A stretch of DNA of 64,000 nt from the NCBI RefSeq assembly GCF_018137985.1, contig NZ_CP073084.1:744001-808000 (forward strand), in the 5' to 3' direction. Under the pieces are notes generated by a model. It saw nothing but the letters and a program-made list of their open reading frames with translations. It was not told where the DNA came from and searched no databases. Source of the DNA: Streptococcus oriscaviae (GTDB taxonomy: Bacteria; Bacillota; Bacilli; Lactobacillales; Streptococcaceae). The position numbers and the translations under genes were made by a program. Each line of letters begins with the position of its first letter. The first letter of the stretch is position 1. Positions 40,560 through 50,388 of this stretch are shown here, piece by piece.

Positions 40560-41699
40560 CTATTTCAAAACGGAAACAATTTCGTCAATCAGGGTTTGGT
40601 CGGTTAGACCAGTCACTTCTGCGACCACTTCGGCAAGTGGTTTTTCTTGCAAGAGAGTTTGAAGCTGGAGGGATTGTTCATCTGTTTCATCTCGGTAGGA
40701 AAAGATATAGCTTACGGTTTGCAGGAGGTTGTCATAGGACAATCCTCGCTCGCGAAGCTCGCGAATAGGGCGAATAAAGCGCTCATCATAACCGAGCTTA
40801 CGAATCGGTGTCCGAGCTACTCGGGCCACATCGTCCACAATAAATGGATTTTCAAAACGGCTGATGATAATCTTATGATAGTCTGCTAAAGCAGCCTCAT
40901 CAAAGCCCCATTTGGCAATCAACAGGCTTCTAATTTCTCCCAAAACAGCCTCAACCTTAGATTTTACAACATCATTTTGTAGGGCTTCTAGGATGGTCGT
41001 GGCTCCAAAGTGGGCTCCTGTGTAGGCCGAGGTCGCGTGCCCTGAGTTAACAGAGAAGAGTTTCCGTTCAATGAAGGGTTCAAGCTCCTCTTCGTAGTGA
41101 ACCTTGTCCAAGCGAAGGCTAGGCCGTTTCATCCCGCGTGTTTCCACTACCCACTCATTGAAGGGCTCAACAATCACAAAGAGCGGATCATCATGTGTCT
41201 GGGCAGGTACAATCCTATCCACTGCTGCATTTGGAAAACCAATGTACTCTTGGGCAAAGGCTAGACCTGATTCAGATAGGTGCTTTTTAACTTCTTCAAA
41301 AAGAAAGGCTGAGCCACCAATCATATTTTCACAGGCCAAGACATCTAGTGGCTGATGGTTGCCTGCTGCCTGTCTGGCTTCAATTCCTTGAGCAACCAAA
41401 CCAGCGATATAAGGCAGGATGTTTGGTCCGATAGCTGTTGTTACCAAGTCAGCTTCCGCAAGAGCGGCTACGACCTCCTCTGGATGTTTCGCGTTGTTGA
41501 TACCACAAACACCGGAAACCGTGATATGACGCTGACCTTCTTCGGCGATTTCGATTTCGTAGCTGCCTCGCTCATTCAAGGCATCGATGATTCGTTCATT
41601 GACATCAACAAAGGCGATTTCAAAATCGTTCTCAAAGAGAATTTCTCCAATAAAACCTCTACCGATATTTCCTGCACCAAAGTGTACTGCTTTTTTCAT
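40560..41699 (-). CDS. mtlD: Mannitol-1-phosphate 5-dehydrogenase
   Basis: 379 residues. Converts mannitol-1-phosphate to fructose-6-phosphate with NAD. N-terminal [19 protein letters not shown] (Rossmann GxGxxGRG), and the substrate block [16 protein letters not shown] with catalytic Lys in family position near 210. Last gene of the mtl operon, 14 bp after mtlF. Confidence 0.96.
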   Translation of the reverse strand: MKKAVHFGAGNIGRGFIGEILFENDFEIAFVDVNERIIDALNERGSYEIEIAEEGQRHITVSGVCGINNAKHPEEVVAALAEADLVTTAIGPNILPYIAGLVAQGIEARQAAGNHQPLDVLACENMIGGSAFLFEEVKKHLSESGLAFAQEYIGFPNAAVDRIVPAQTHDDPLFVIVEPFNEWVVETRGMKRPSLRLDKVHYEEELEPFIERKLFSVNSGHATSAYTGAHFGATTILEALQNDVVKSKVEAVLGEIRSLLIAKWGFDEAALADYHKIIISRFENPFIVDDVARVARTPIRKLGYDERFIRPIRELRERGLSYDNLLQTVSYIFSYRDETDEQSLQLQTLLQEKPLAEVVAEVTGLTDQTLIDEIVSVLK

Positions 41700-41713
41700 T
41701 TGTCCACCTCCTT

Positions 41714-42151
41714 TTAACCAACACTGTTTAATAGTTGAACAACCTCTTCTTCAGACTGGGCATCTGCCAACTTAACAACATTGTCTACATCTGCACAGAA
41801 GATAGAAATTTTTTGGATGATTTCCAAATGCTCGTCACCAATACCAGCGATACCAAAGAGAACCGTTGCTATTTTGGGAGCTTCTTCTGTTCCAAAGTTG
41901 ACACCGGCCGGAACCTGAACGATGGTAATCCCTGAAGAACGAACTTCTTTTTTAGCGGCATCTGTACCATGCGGAATAGCGATAAAATTGCCCATGTAAA
42001 CGGAAAGTTCTGCATCCCGCTCAATCATGGCTTCTACATAAGCTTCATTGACGTGGCCTGCATCAACCAGTTGGCGACCGCAAAAACGAATGGCCTCTTC
42101 CTTGGTTGCAAAAGCTTGGTTTAATTTAATTAGGTGTTGTTGAAATTCCAT
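41714..42151 (-). CDS. mtlF: Mannitol PTS EIIA component
   Basis: About 145 residues. The phosphorylated His is in [18 protein letters not shown] near residue 60. It passes phosphate from HPr to the EIIB domain of MtlA. ATG at 42151 follows GGAG six nt upstream; a longer in-frame start inside mtlR is unlikely. Confidence 0.95.
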   Translation of the reverse strand: MEFQQHLIKLNQAFATKEEAIRFCGRQLVDAGHVNEAYVEAMIERDAELSVYMGNFIAIPHGTDAAKKEVRSSGITIVQVPAGVNFGTEEAPKIATVLFGIAGIGDEHLEIIQKISIFCADVDNVVKLADAQSEEEVVQLLNSVG

Positions 42152-42152
42152 G

Positions 42153-44105
42153 TTAGTTCTCCAATTTTTTGATTTTTTCATTAAAGATTGAGTTGAGCAG
42201 TTGGTAAATGATTTCCTGATTGCCCGTCCGGTAAATTTCTGTATAGAGATTATTTTCAATGATGGACTGACTGATCGCTGTCAGCAGTTCGCGGATTTCT
42301 TCTTCCTCCCCTAATCGGGTCAGCATGACAAGGACTCGCTGAACCTGCTCCTCCTGATTGTTCATGGATAGGGCCTGAACAGGTTTTGCCAGATTAACAA
42401 TCCGAAACTGACTGTTTGAAACCTGACTAGACTGGGTATGGATTAGGGCAAGGTTGGTCTTGGGAATCGCCAAGGGACTGACAGCAAATCGGGATAGGAG
42501 CTTGTCAGCCAAATACTTCTTATCCTTCACGAAATCCAGTTCCTGCACAATTTGTCGGACTGTCTGATCAAAATTGGGCTGATTGTCCAATTGTGTCAGT
42601 TGAAAGTGCTTGAGCAACTGGGCACTGGCCATCAAGTAGGCCTGTAGGTCATAGTGACGTTCAATGGCCATCTCTTCTCTCTGCAAAACTGTCCGATTTT
42701 CTTGGATAGACTGCAAGGTTTCCTGCAACTCTAGTATCTCCTGCGTATTAGGAAAGGTTGAGATGAGATCCAAACCTAGATGCGGAACAGGCTTGGTCGA
42801 TAGGCAGTAATCATACTGATCCATCCGAATGTTGGCCAAATTGGTCGTTGATTGCACATCAATCAACTCTACAAAAGGGGCAATACTTTTAATTTTTGAT
42901 ACCAAAACACTGGTGGTTAGCGGACGCTCGTCCGTTACCAAGAGTAAGCGAATGGGATAGATGTCTGGACTCCGACGCAGACTGGAAGCAAAGTGCAGGG
43001 TTACAAGTTCGTATTCATATTCATTCTGAATATAGGCAGGAAAGATGTCCTTCATCAGCAAACTAACTAGGCTGTGTAAGAAAGGATTTTTCTGGGTAGC
43101 CAAATAGGCTACATTGGTAGTGGCATAGTCTGGAAATAGGATTGGAACAGCTAAGCTCAGACGGATGTGATTAAAGAGAAGACGAAACAGCAGTTTATCC
43201 TTGATAAAATCAATCTTGGTAAAGCGGGAAATAGCATCTACTAACTGAGAAATACTATAATAAAAACCACTGTCAAACTGTTCTCTGAACAGCGGAACCT
43301 CCTGCCGCTTGATAATCAACTCATCTAGGATTGTTGCAAAGTAGATAATTTCTTGAATGCCATAAAACTGTTTGCTTTCCTTTGCCAAATCCGCAAAGAC
43401 TTTCTGAGAAAACTCCAGAGCCGCCTTAGAAACTTGTAGCTGATGTTCCAAATGCTCTTGATTATCAGCTAGACTAAGCAGGATAATTAAAAATTCTTTG
43501 AGTGTCGAATCAATATCACCTAGATTTTTCTGGTAGCTTTCAAAGACTCTTCTAGCTCGACTTACCTTGCTTTTCTCTAGGAGAGGATAGCCCTCATAGC
43601 AATCAGACCAAAAATCCTGAACGGAGATTGCGTTGGCTAAGAGGATGGCTAAAAAGCGCCGTTTTTGGCCGGCCGCCCCTTCAATCCGATAGCCTTTTTG
43701 CCGTGACAAGCCCAAACCAAAATCCGCCATACGCCCCTCAATGCTAGCAATATCCTGTATGACTGTTACATTGGAAACGTAGAAACGCTCCTGAAATTGC
43801 TCATTGGTAACGGGGTTTTGACTGGTCAAGAGTTGGTAGGCCATCAATACCAAGCGCTGGCTGGCTGAATAGGACTCCTCTGCCTGAACATCGGTTAACT
43901 TTGCCACATCTCCAGAAAGGTAATATTTTTTCCCTTCTTTGATAATCTGAATGTCTTGACTTTCTAGGCTGATGGTTAAATCTGACAGGGTACGGTAAAC
44001 GGTTCGTGACGATACCTGTAAAATATCTGCCATCTCTTTCAATGAAAGCTTTCCTACCTGGAGGAAAGCTTTCATCAGTTGTTCTTCTCGTTTTGTTAGT
44101 AGCAT
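42153..44105 (-). CDS. mtlR: Mannitol operon activator MtlR
   Basis: 650 residues. N-terminal HTH ([24 protein letters not shown], core [13 protein letters not shown]), two PRD domains (roughly residues 180-400), an EIIB-like domain ([21 protein letters not shown]) and an EIIA-like end. A BglG/MtlR-type activator controlled by phosphorylation. Lies between mtlA and mtlF; 1 bp before mtlF start. Confidence 0.93.
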   Translation of the reverse strand: MLLTKREEQLMKAFLQVGKLSLKEMADILQVSSRTVYRTLSDLTISLESQDIQIIKEGKKYYLSGDVAKLTDVQAEESYSASQRLVLMAYQLLTSQNPVTNEQFQERFYVSNVTVIQDIASIEGRMADFGLGLSRQKGYRIEGAAGQKRRFLAILLANAISVQDFWSDCYEGYPLLEKSKVSRARRVFESYQKNLGDIDSTLKEFLIILLSLADNQEHLEHQLQVSKAALEFSQKVFADLAKESKQFYGIQEIIYFATILDELIIKRQEVPLFREQFDSGFYYSISQLVDAISRFTKIDFIKDKLLFRLLFNHIRLSLAVPILFPDYATTNVAYLATQKNPFLHSLVSLLMKDIFPAYIQNEYEYELVTLHFASSLRRSPDIYPIRLLLVTDERPLTTSVLVSKIKSIAPFVELIDVQSTTNLANIRMDQYDYCLSTKPVPHLGLDLISTFPNTQEILELQETLQSIQENRTVLQREEMAIERHYDLQAYLMASAQLLKHFQLTQLDNQPNFDQTVRQIVQELDFVKDKKYLADKLLSRFAVSPLAIPKTNLALIHTQSSQVSNSQFRIVNLAKPVQALSMNNQEEQVQRVLVMLTRLGEEEEIRELLTAISQSIIENNLYTEIYRTGNQEIIYQLLNSIFNEKIKKLEN

Positions 44106-44170
44106 AAGTTCATTATACTATACTTTCTATGATTCAAATAGGGATTTGCTGAGAAACTGACTTGAATCGA

Positions 44171-45931
44171 TTATTTGTACATGCGTTCAACAATCTTGTC
44201 ATATTCTGGCGTTGTTACCAGACTATCGACGACTAGAAGCTGCGCATTTGGTGCCGCCTGTTGCACTTGGGCTTGTTGCTCGATGGTCGTGACCACCAAG
44301 ATATTCTTGGCATTGTGTTGACCAAGTTCTTCATAGGCCACCGTAGCAACAGGAATGGCTATCCCCTTGTTTTTAAAAATAGCACGGAGGGTTGCCTGTC
44401 CCATCGTCGCAGACCCTTGAGCCTTGCCATAGGCAAAGACTACCTCATCAATATAGTTGAGATCCGGTGTGTCTGTTGCAGTGACCTCTGAACTTACTTG
44501 CCTGGGAGAATCTCCCGTCTTGGTCTGAGTCAGTTGGGCTACGATTTCATCGTACTTGCCTGAGGTCAAGAAATTGTCTACGGTCACATGGATAGCGCTT
44601 GGCGTCCGCTGAGCTGCACGACTTGCCAATTCTTCCTGAGTTACAATCAAGGTGTAGTCTGTATCTTGCAGATTGGCAATTGCTTTATTGGTTACCGGAA
44701 TATCCAAACCTGCTTTTTTCACCTTGTCACGAAGCAGAGAAGCACCCATCGCAGAACTTCCCATACCTGCATCACAAGCAAAGATGATTTGCTTAACAGT
44801 GTTAGTAGAGATGTCTTTAGAAAGACTTGTTTGTCCTTTTGAAGCTGCTTTTGCTGCCTTGGTTGCTGCTTGAGCCTCTTCTAAAGACTCCCCTTCAGAC
44901 TTGTCGGCCTTCAAGATGATGGAAGCTACAAGGAACGATGCTGCTGCACCAGCAAAGACACCAGCAAGAACAGACAGGACGTTCATGAAGTAGTTATCAC
45001 CTTTTGGTACCATACCAAGAATCGCAAAGATAGAACCTGGTGATGCTGCCGCACCAAGACCTGCACCAAGAAGCTGGAATACGAAGGTACCTGATACACC
45101 ACCAGCGATTGCTGCTAGGAAGAGGGCCGGTTTCATCATAACGTAAGGGAAGTAGATTTCATGGATTCCACCAAAGAAGTGGATAACCATTGCTCCCCAA
45201 GAAGAAGATTTGGCAGAACCTTTACCAAAGAAGGCATAGGCCAAGAGAATACCTAGACCAGGGCCAGGGTTTGCTTCCAAAAGGAAGAGAACAGACTTGC
45301 CGACTTCCAAAACCTGCTCCGTTCCAAGCGGCGTGAAAATACCATGGTTGAGAGCGTTGTTGAGGAAGAGAACCTTGGCTGGTTCGATGATAATGTTAGC
45401 CAGTGGCAAGAGTTTCATATCCACAATAGCCTGAACGCCATCACCAATCAGGGTTGTCATGCTTTCAACAAATGGTCCCACAACCTTAAAGGTCAAGAGC
45501 ATCAAAGCAAAACCAATCAAGCCTGCGGAGAAGTTGTTGACCAGCATTTCAAAACCAGGACGAATTTTTGGTTGAACAGCTGCATCAAATTTCTTGATAA
45601 CCCAGGCACCAAATGGTCCTACCACCATAGCACCGATAAACATCGGAACACTTGAACCTGCAATGACACCCATGGTCAAGATAGCTCCCACGACCCCGCC
45701 GCGTTGACCATAGACGTTGTAACCGCCTGTGTAACCAATCAAGAGTGGCAAGAGATAGGTAATCATTGGACCAACGATTGTTGCAAACTCTTCGTTTGGC
45801 AGCCAACCCGTTTCAATGAAGAGCGAGGTCAATACCCCCCAAGCGATGAATGCCCCGATATTGGGCATAACCATATTTGATAATGTCGTTCCAAGCTTTT
45901 GAAGCCGAACTTTAAATGAAGATTGTGCCAT
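44171..45931 (-). CDS. mtlA: Mannitol PTS EIICB component with a second, degenerate EIIB-like domain
   Basis: 586 residues. EIIC membrane domain (residues 1-340) with GGIHEIYFPYVMMKP near 254. EIIB domain 1 has phospho-Cys386 in IIFACDAGMGSSAMG. From about residue 494, a repeat VVFAYGKAQGSATMG has Tyr501 in place of the Cys and so cannot be phosphorylated. Other streptococcal MtlA proteins have a similar length, so the extra domain is probably ancestral. A linker rich in Ala/Lys joins EIIC and EIIB. Confidence 0.93.
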   Translation of the reverse strand: MAQSSFKVRLQKLGTTLSNMVMPNIGAFIAWGVLTSLFIETGWLPNEEFATIVGPMITYLLPLLIGYTGGYNVYGQRGGVVGAILTMGVIAGSSVPMFIGAMVVGPFGAWVIKKFDAAVQPKIRPGFEMLVNNFSAGLIGFALMLLTFKVVGPFVESMTTLIGDGVQAIVDMKLLPLANIIIEPAKVLFLNNALNHGIFTPLGTEQVLEVGKSVLFLLEANPGPGLGILLAYAFFGKGSAKSSSWGAMVIHFFGGIHEIYFPYVMMKPALFLAAIAGGVSGTFVFQLLGAGLGAAASPGSIFAILGMVPKGDNYFMNVLSVLAGVFAGAAASFLVASIILKADKSEGESLEEAQAATKAAKAASKGQTSLSKDISTNTVKQIIFACDAGMGSSAMGASLLRDKVKKAGLDIPVTNKAIANLQDTDYTLIVTQEELASRAAQRTPSAIHVTVDNFLTSGKYDEIVAQLTQTKTGDSPRQVSSEVTATDTPDLNYIDEVVFAYGKAQGSATMGQATLRAIFKNKGIAIPVATVAYEELGQHNAKNILVVTTIEQQAQVQQAAPNAQLLVVDSLVTTPEYDKIVERMYK

Positions 45932-45960
45932 TTTTCATTTCCTCCTTATTTGTTAAGTTT

Positions 45961-46017
45961 ATTATACAAGCTCCCTTATGATAAGAAAACTCAAATCTTG
46001 TCACAGTTTTTTTGACA
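45961..46017 (-). promoter_or_regulatory. mtl operon promoter with probable MtlR site
   Basis: -10 TATAAT (45961-45966 on the minus strand), weak -35. Upstream lies TTGTCACA (45998-46005 on the plus strand) followed by TTTTTGACA to 46017. TTGTCACA equals one half of the published MtlR consensus (TTGNCACA-N4-TGTGNCAA); the second half is poor. The place just above -35 suits an activator. Confidence 0.55.
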
Positions 46018-46059
46018 GTCGACAGACGGGCAAAATAAAACAGTCTTACTATTTTTTCA

Positions 46060-46096
46060 TCGAATAAAAAAGATACTGGACTTTTTGTCCAGCATC
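46060..46096 (-). terminator. Terminator after the amino acid ABC operon
   Basis: GATGCTGGAC and GTCCAGTATC pair around AAAAA, followed on the minus strand by TTTTTTATT. Confidence 0.85.
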
Positions 46097-46103
46097 CATC
46101 GTT

Positions 46104-46940
46104 TTATTCTTTCACTTCCTTTGTAGCGACATCTTCACCAAACCACTTGTTGGAAATCTCTTGGAATTTACCTTGAGCATAGAGTTCAGCAAAGGCCTGA
46201 TTGATTTTTTCAACCAAGGTTTTATCTGCCTTACGGGCACCAACACCAAAGGACTCTGCCTCAAACCCAGCATCTATGATGTTGTAATCAGCCATAATCC
46301 CTTCTTGTTGGAGATAATAGTTGGCATACACGCGGTCGATTAAAAGGCCATCTATCCGGTCACTCTTGAGGTCAATCAAGGCTTCATTAAAGGTCGAATA
46401 TTGCGTTGCTGTATTGTCTTTAACAAGATCCTTTAAGATAGTTGGCTGACTTTCAAAGACCGAGTAACCAGACGACCCCGCCTGAGCTCCCAAAATCTTA
46501 TCAGTCATATCTGCAACGCTAGCAATCCCAGATGATTTTTTGGTAACTAAAACCTGCAAATTATCCATATAGCTATCGCTAAAGAGAACCTTCTCCCTGC
46601 GTTCATCTGTGGCAGTGTAGCCGTTCCAAATGAGATCAATATTGCCATTGTTCAGCTCAGTTTCTTTCAAATCCCAGTCGATTGGTTGCCAATTGATACT
46701 GATACCGTACTGGTCAAAAACAGCTGTCGCAAGCTCAACATCAAAGCCGACATATTCACCGCTTTTATCCTCAAATCCCATTGGAACAAAGGTTTTGTCA
46801 AAACCAATTGTAATCGTCTTTTCGGTTTCATAAGTAGACCACTGGTCTTGGCTGGTCGCTTTTTCACTCGAACCACAAGCTGCAAGACTGGCTGCCGCTA
46901 ACAGACCAGCTACTCCTAAAATAATTTTTTTCCACTTCAT
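46104..46940 (-). CDS. Amino acid ABC transporter substrate-binding lipoprotein
   Basis: 278 residues. Lipoprotein signal MKWKKIILGVAGLLAAASLA with lipobox LAAC (Cys at about 22). Bacterial SBP family 3: TITIGFDKTFVPMGFEDKSG near residue 43, GEYVGFDVELATAVF, and IDLIWNGYTATDERRE. Binds a polar amino acid outside the cell for the permease and ATPase next to it. Ligand not known. Confidence 0.94.
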   Translation of the reverse strand: MKWKKIILGVAGLLAAASLAACGSSEKATSQDQWSTYETEKTITIGFDKTFVPMGFEDKSGEYVGFDVELATAVFDQYGISINWQPIDWDLKETELNNGNIDLIWNGYTATDERREKVLFSDSYMDNLQVLVTKKSSGIASVADMTDKILGAQAGSSGYSVFESQPTILKDLVKDNTATQYSTFNEALIDLKSDRIDGLLIDRVYANYYLQQEGIMADYNIIDAGFEAESFGVGARKADKTLVEKINQAFAELYAQGKFQEISNKWFGEDVATKEVKE

Positions 46941-46954
46941 CTGTTTTACTCCTT

Positions 46955-47587
46955 TTAATGTTTAGGCTCGATTTTAATAATCTCATCTGCAATATTTTCT
47001 GCAAACTGCATATCGTGGGTAACAACGATTTGCGTAATTCCTGTTTCTCGATTGGCTAAGATGAGCTGCTCCACTTCCCTACGTAGTTCGGGGTCTAAGG
47101 CCGATGTCGGTTCATCATAGCCGATAATTTCCGGGTCAATCATCATCGCTCGCGCCAAGGCTACCCGTTGCTTTTGCCCGCCAGATAAAGAATAGGGATA
47201 GGCTGCCGCATGGTTGGCTAAACCTAGCCTTTCCAGTAGTTGGCGAGCCTTTTTCTCGGCCTCTTCTTCTGGCAGATGTTGGGTTTTTATAGGCGATAGG
47301 GTCAAATTATCCAAAACAGAGAGATGAGGAAAGAGCTGAAAGTCTTGGAAAACAAAGCCCAGCAAGTTGCGCTTCTCCAGCTCCTCAAGAGGTAATTCCT
47401 GACCATTGTAGAACAATTGACCCGAGTCAATCGCCTCCAAGCCCGCCAGCATCCGCAGGAGCGTGGTTTTTCCTCCTCCTGATTGTCCGACGATAGCGAT
47501 GATTTTCCCTTCTGGAATCACCAAGTCATAGTTGTCAAAAATCAACTTATTATCAAATCGTTTGGAAAGATTTCGTACTTCTAACAT
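46955..47587 (-). CDS. Amino acid ABC transporter ATP-binding protein
   Basis: 210 residues, shorter than most GlnQ-type ATPases (about 240). Walker A GQSGGGKTTLL near residue 34, signature LSGGQKQRVALARAMM, Walker [15 protein letters not shown] (Gly-Tyr before Asp is unusual), H-loop VTHDMQFAENIADEI. Works with the SBP and permease of the same operon. Confidence 0.93.
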   Translation of the reverse strand: MLEVRNLSKRFDNKLIFDNYDLVIPEGKIIAIVGQSGGGKTTLLRMLAGLEAIDSGQLFYNGQELPLEELEKRNLLGFVFQDFQLFPHLSVLDNLTLSPIKTQHLPEEEAEKKARQLLERLGLANHAAAYPYSLSGGQKQRVALARAMMIDPEIIGYDEPTSALDPELRREVEQLILANRETGITQIVVTHDMQFAENIADEIIKIEPKH

Positions 47588-47596
47588 GATGACCTC

Positions 47597-48238
47597 CTAT
47601 TTATAGTAGTCAAATTTTTTCTCGATTCGGCGAGAAAAGAGGGTTACTAGGCCAATCATGAGCAGGTAGATAGCTCCTGCGATAAACATGGGAGCTAGAC
47701 TGGCATCACGGTTAGCAGCCGTTCTGCTGGCCAACAAGAGGTCGCTGACTCCCAAGGCATAGACCAGTGACGTATCCTTCACTAGGGTAATGACTTCATT
47801 GAAGACGCTAGGAAGAACGATTTTAACAACCTGAGGCAAGACGATATAGCGAATGGTCTGAAAGGGTGTAAACTTCAAAACCCTAGCCGCTTCGTATTGT
47901 CCAGTCGGAATCGCCTCAATACCTCCGCGGAAAATTTCAGAAAAATAGGCCGCATAGTTGAGGGAAAAGGCTAGAATAACCGCTGGCATACGGTCAAAGG
48001 TAATGCCAACACTAGGTAAAACATAATAAACAAAAATCAGTTGCAATAAAAGCGGTGTTCCGCGCATAATCAGTACATAAAAATGCAAAAACCAACGCAG
48101 AGGGGCAAATTTTATCTGCATCAAAAATGCCACAACTGCCCCCAAAGGAAGAGATAAAACAAGCACCCACACAAAGACTTGCAAAGACACCAAAGCCCCG
48201 TTTAACAGGCTTGGCAAAACCTCCAAAATATATTCCAT
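47597..48238 (-). CDS. Amino acid ABC transporter permease
   Basis: 213 residues, five membrane segments. MRGTPLLLQLIFVYYVLPS near residue 62 and the coupling loop EAARVLKFTPFQTIRYIVLP are HisM-type blocks. ATG at 48238 follows TTAGGAGGAG. First gene of the permease-ATPase-SBP operon. Confidence 0.92.
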   Translation of the reverse strand: MEYILEVLPSLLNGALVSLQVFVWVLVLSLPLGAVVAFLMQIKFAPLRWFLHFYVLIMRGTPLLLQLIFVYYVLPSVGITFDRMPAVILAFSLNYAAYFSEIFRGGIEAIPTGQYEAARVLKFTPFQTIRYIVLPQVVKIVLPSVFNEVITLVKDTSLVYALGVSDLLLASRTAANRDASLAPMFIAGAIYLLMIGLVTLFSRRIEKKFDYYK

Positions 48239-48390
48239 GACTCCTCCTAATGAATTGTTAGCTTCTAGTATATCAGAATTTTTATTCATTTCAAAGAATT
48301 ATTCAGAATTTTTCTGATATTTAATAAATATTCCTTACCAAGCAGAAAAGACCCGACTCTTCTGTCAGATCTTTTCATTTGGTATTGACT

Positions 48391-50205
48391 TTATTCTACG
48401 GTTACGGCCTTAGCCAGATTACGCGGTTTATCCACGTCTAAGCCCCGCTGCAAGGAAGCAAAGTAAGCAATCAGCTGGGTTGGGATAACCATTGAAATGC
48501 TAGATAGGAACGGATGAACCTTGTTAACCACAATGTCATCACCTTCTCGTTCCAATCCTTCTTCAACGACCGTCAGAGTGTTGGCACCACGAGAAACCAC
48601 TTCTGCCACGTTTCCACGAGTGTGAGCTGCAACTTTCTCATTGCTTGAAATCAAGGCAATAACTGGGGTGCCATCTTCAATCAGGGAAATGGTTCCGTGT
48701 TTCAACTCTCCAGCAGCAAATCCTTCACATTGAATGTAAGAAATTTCCTTCAGTTTGAGTGCCGCTTCAATCGTCACATAGTAGTCATTACCCCGACCAA
48801 TATAGAAGGCATTGCGGGTTGTTGCCAGAAGTTTTTCAACCTTATCTGCAATCAACTCCTTCTCTGATAAAGTGGCTTCGATAGATTGAGCAACAATAGA
48901 CAGCTCATGTACCAAGTCAAAGTCAAAGGCTTCCTGTTTGCCATTGGCTTCTCCAACAGCTTTTGAAAGGAAGGCAAGAGCTGCTACCTGAGCGGTATAG
49001 GCCTTGGTAGAAGCTACCGCAATCTCAGGGCCTGCGTGCAAGAGCATAGTGTAGGTCGCCTCACGAGAAAGGGTTGATCCTGGAACATTGGTAATGGTCA
49101 AACTTGGAATGCCTAGTTCATTGGCACGCACCAAGACCTGACGGCTGTCTGCTGTTTCCCCAGACTGAGTCAAGAGGATAAAGAGCGGTTTTTTGCTGAG
49201 AATTGGCAGGTGATAAGCCCACTCAGAAGCAACACCGATTTCAACAGGAGTGTCCGTCAAAGCTTCTATCATATTTTTGGCAGCATAACCGGCATTGTAA
49301 GAAGTTCCTGCCGCCAAAATATAGATGCGATCCGCTTCCTGAACAGCTTGTACAATGGCAGGGTCAACCACCATCTTGCCATCTGTATCTGCATAAGTGC
49401 TAATCAGTTTCCGCATAACGGTCGGTTGCTCATCAATTTCCTTCAGCATATAGAATGGGTAGGTTCCCTTACCAATATCTGATAGGTCTAACTCAGCAGT
49501 GTAACTAGCACGCTCAACCGGATTTCCTTCATAGTCGGTCACTTCCACAGAATCCTTCTTAACAATTACCAATTCTTTGTCATGAATTTCCATATACTGA
49601 CTGGTTTCACGAATCATAGCCATGGCATCTGAGCAGACCATGTTATAGCCCTCTCCCAGTCCAACCAGAAGTGGCGACTTGTTTTTGGCAACGTAAATCG
49701 TGTCCGGATTAGCAGAATCAATCAGTGCAAAGGCATACGAACCTTGGATGATATGGAGAGCTTTCTTGAATCCTTCAAGAACAGACAAGCCCTCTTCTTC
49801 AACAAATTTTCCAATCAAGTGAACTGCAATCTCTGTATCGGTCTGTCCTTTAAATGTATGACCGGAAAGATAGTCCTCTTTCATCTCAAGATAGTTTTCA
49901 ATGACGCCGTTGTGAACAAGAATAAAGCGCCCTGTTTGAGAAGTGTGAGGATGGGCATTGTCTTCAGTTGGTTTGCCATGGGTTGCCCAGCGTGTATGGC
50001 CGATACCGATTGTTCCTTCGGTCTGGTCACCCACTTTTTCTGTCAAATCGGCAATCCGGCCAACCGACTTAACCAGATAATCCTTACCAGCGCCTGTGAC
50101 AAAAATTCCTGCTGAATCATAGCCACGGTATTCTAATTTTTCAAGACCTTGAATCAAAATATCTGTTGCGTTTGCATTTCCTACAACACCAACAATTCCG
50201 CACAT
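48391..50205 (-). CDS. glmS: Glutamine:fructose-6-phosphate aminotransferase
   Basis: 604 residues. N-terminal glutaminase with Cys2 (MCGIVGVVG), then two SIS isomerase domains (LAAGTSYNAGYAAK near 300; AFYIGRGNDYYVTIEAALKL near 470). First step of UDP-GlcNAc synthesis for peptidoglycan. It has NagR-like operators rather than the glmS ribozyme in its leader. A small hairpin CGATGG-CCT-CCATCG ends at the AAGG ribosome site. Confidence 0.97.
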   Translation of the reverse strand: MCGIVGVVGNANATDILIQGLEKLEYRGYDSAGIFVTGAGKDYLVKSVGRIADLTEKVGDQTEGTIGIGHTRWATHGKPTEDNAHPHTSQTGRFILVHNGVIENYLEMKEDYLSGHTFKGQTDTEIAVHLIGKFVEEEGLSVLEGFKKALHIIQGSYAFALIDSANPDTIYVAKNKSPLLVGLGEGYNMVCSDAMAMIRETSQYMEIHDKELVIVKKDSVEVTDYEGNPVERASYTAELDLSDIGKGTYPFYMLKEIDEQPTVMRKLISTYADTDGKMVVDPAIVQAVQEADRIYILAAGTSYNAGYAAKNMIEALTDTPVEIGVASEWAYHLPILSKKPLFILLTQSGETADSRQVLVRANELGIPSLTITNVPGSTLSREATYTMLLHAGPEIAVASTKAYTAQVAALAFLSKAVGEANGKQEAFDFDLVHELSIVAQSIEATLSEKELIADKVEKLLATTRNAFYIGRGNDYYVTIEAALKLKEISYIQCEGFAAGELKHGTISLIEDGTPVIALISSNEKVAAHTRGNVAEVVSRGANTLTVVEEGLEREGDDIVVNKVHPFLSSISMVIPTQLIAYFASLQRGLDVDKPRNLAKAVTVE

Positions 50206-50251
50206 ACAATTTACCTTCGATGGAGGCCATCGAGCTTTCTTTATTTTTTCG

Positions 50252-50348
50252 AATTGGTATAGTCTAATCTTTTTGCAAAAAGACCAGTAAAAACAGTATA
50301 CAATAAGACTTTTCCCTTGTCAACAATAAAAATTGGTATAGTCTAATT
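50252..50348 (-). promoter_or_regulatory. glmS promoter bracketed by two NagR-like operators
   Basis: -35 TTGACA (50318-50323), 17-nt spacer, -10 TATACT (50295-50300). Two nearly identical sites AATTGGTATAGTCTAAT lie at 50252-50268 (leader) and 50331-50347 (upstream). They resemble the GntR/NagR site ATTGGTATAGACCAAT of streptococcal amino-sugar genes. Site centres are 79 bp apart. Confidence 0.8.
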
Positions 50349-50351
50349 TGT

Positions 50352-50384
50352 GAAAAAAAGCACAGTTGCGGTCAACTGCGCTTT
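50352..50384 (-). terminator. Terminator after the signal peptidase-like gene
   Basis: AAAGCGCAGTTG and CAACTGTGCTTT pair around ACCG (one mismatch) and are followed on the minus strand by TTTTTTTC. Confidence 0.85.
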
Positions 50385-50388
50385 GGGC

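Noticed and set aside
50206..50251. glmS ribozyme in the glmS leader
   Set aside because: The leader is short and carries operators and a small hairpin, with none of the ribozyme's conserved core; streptococci use other control.
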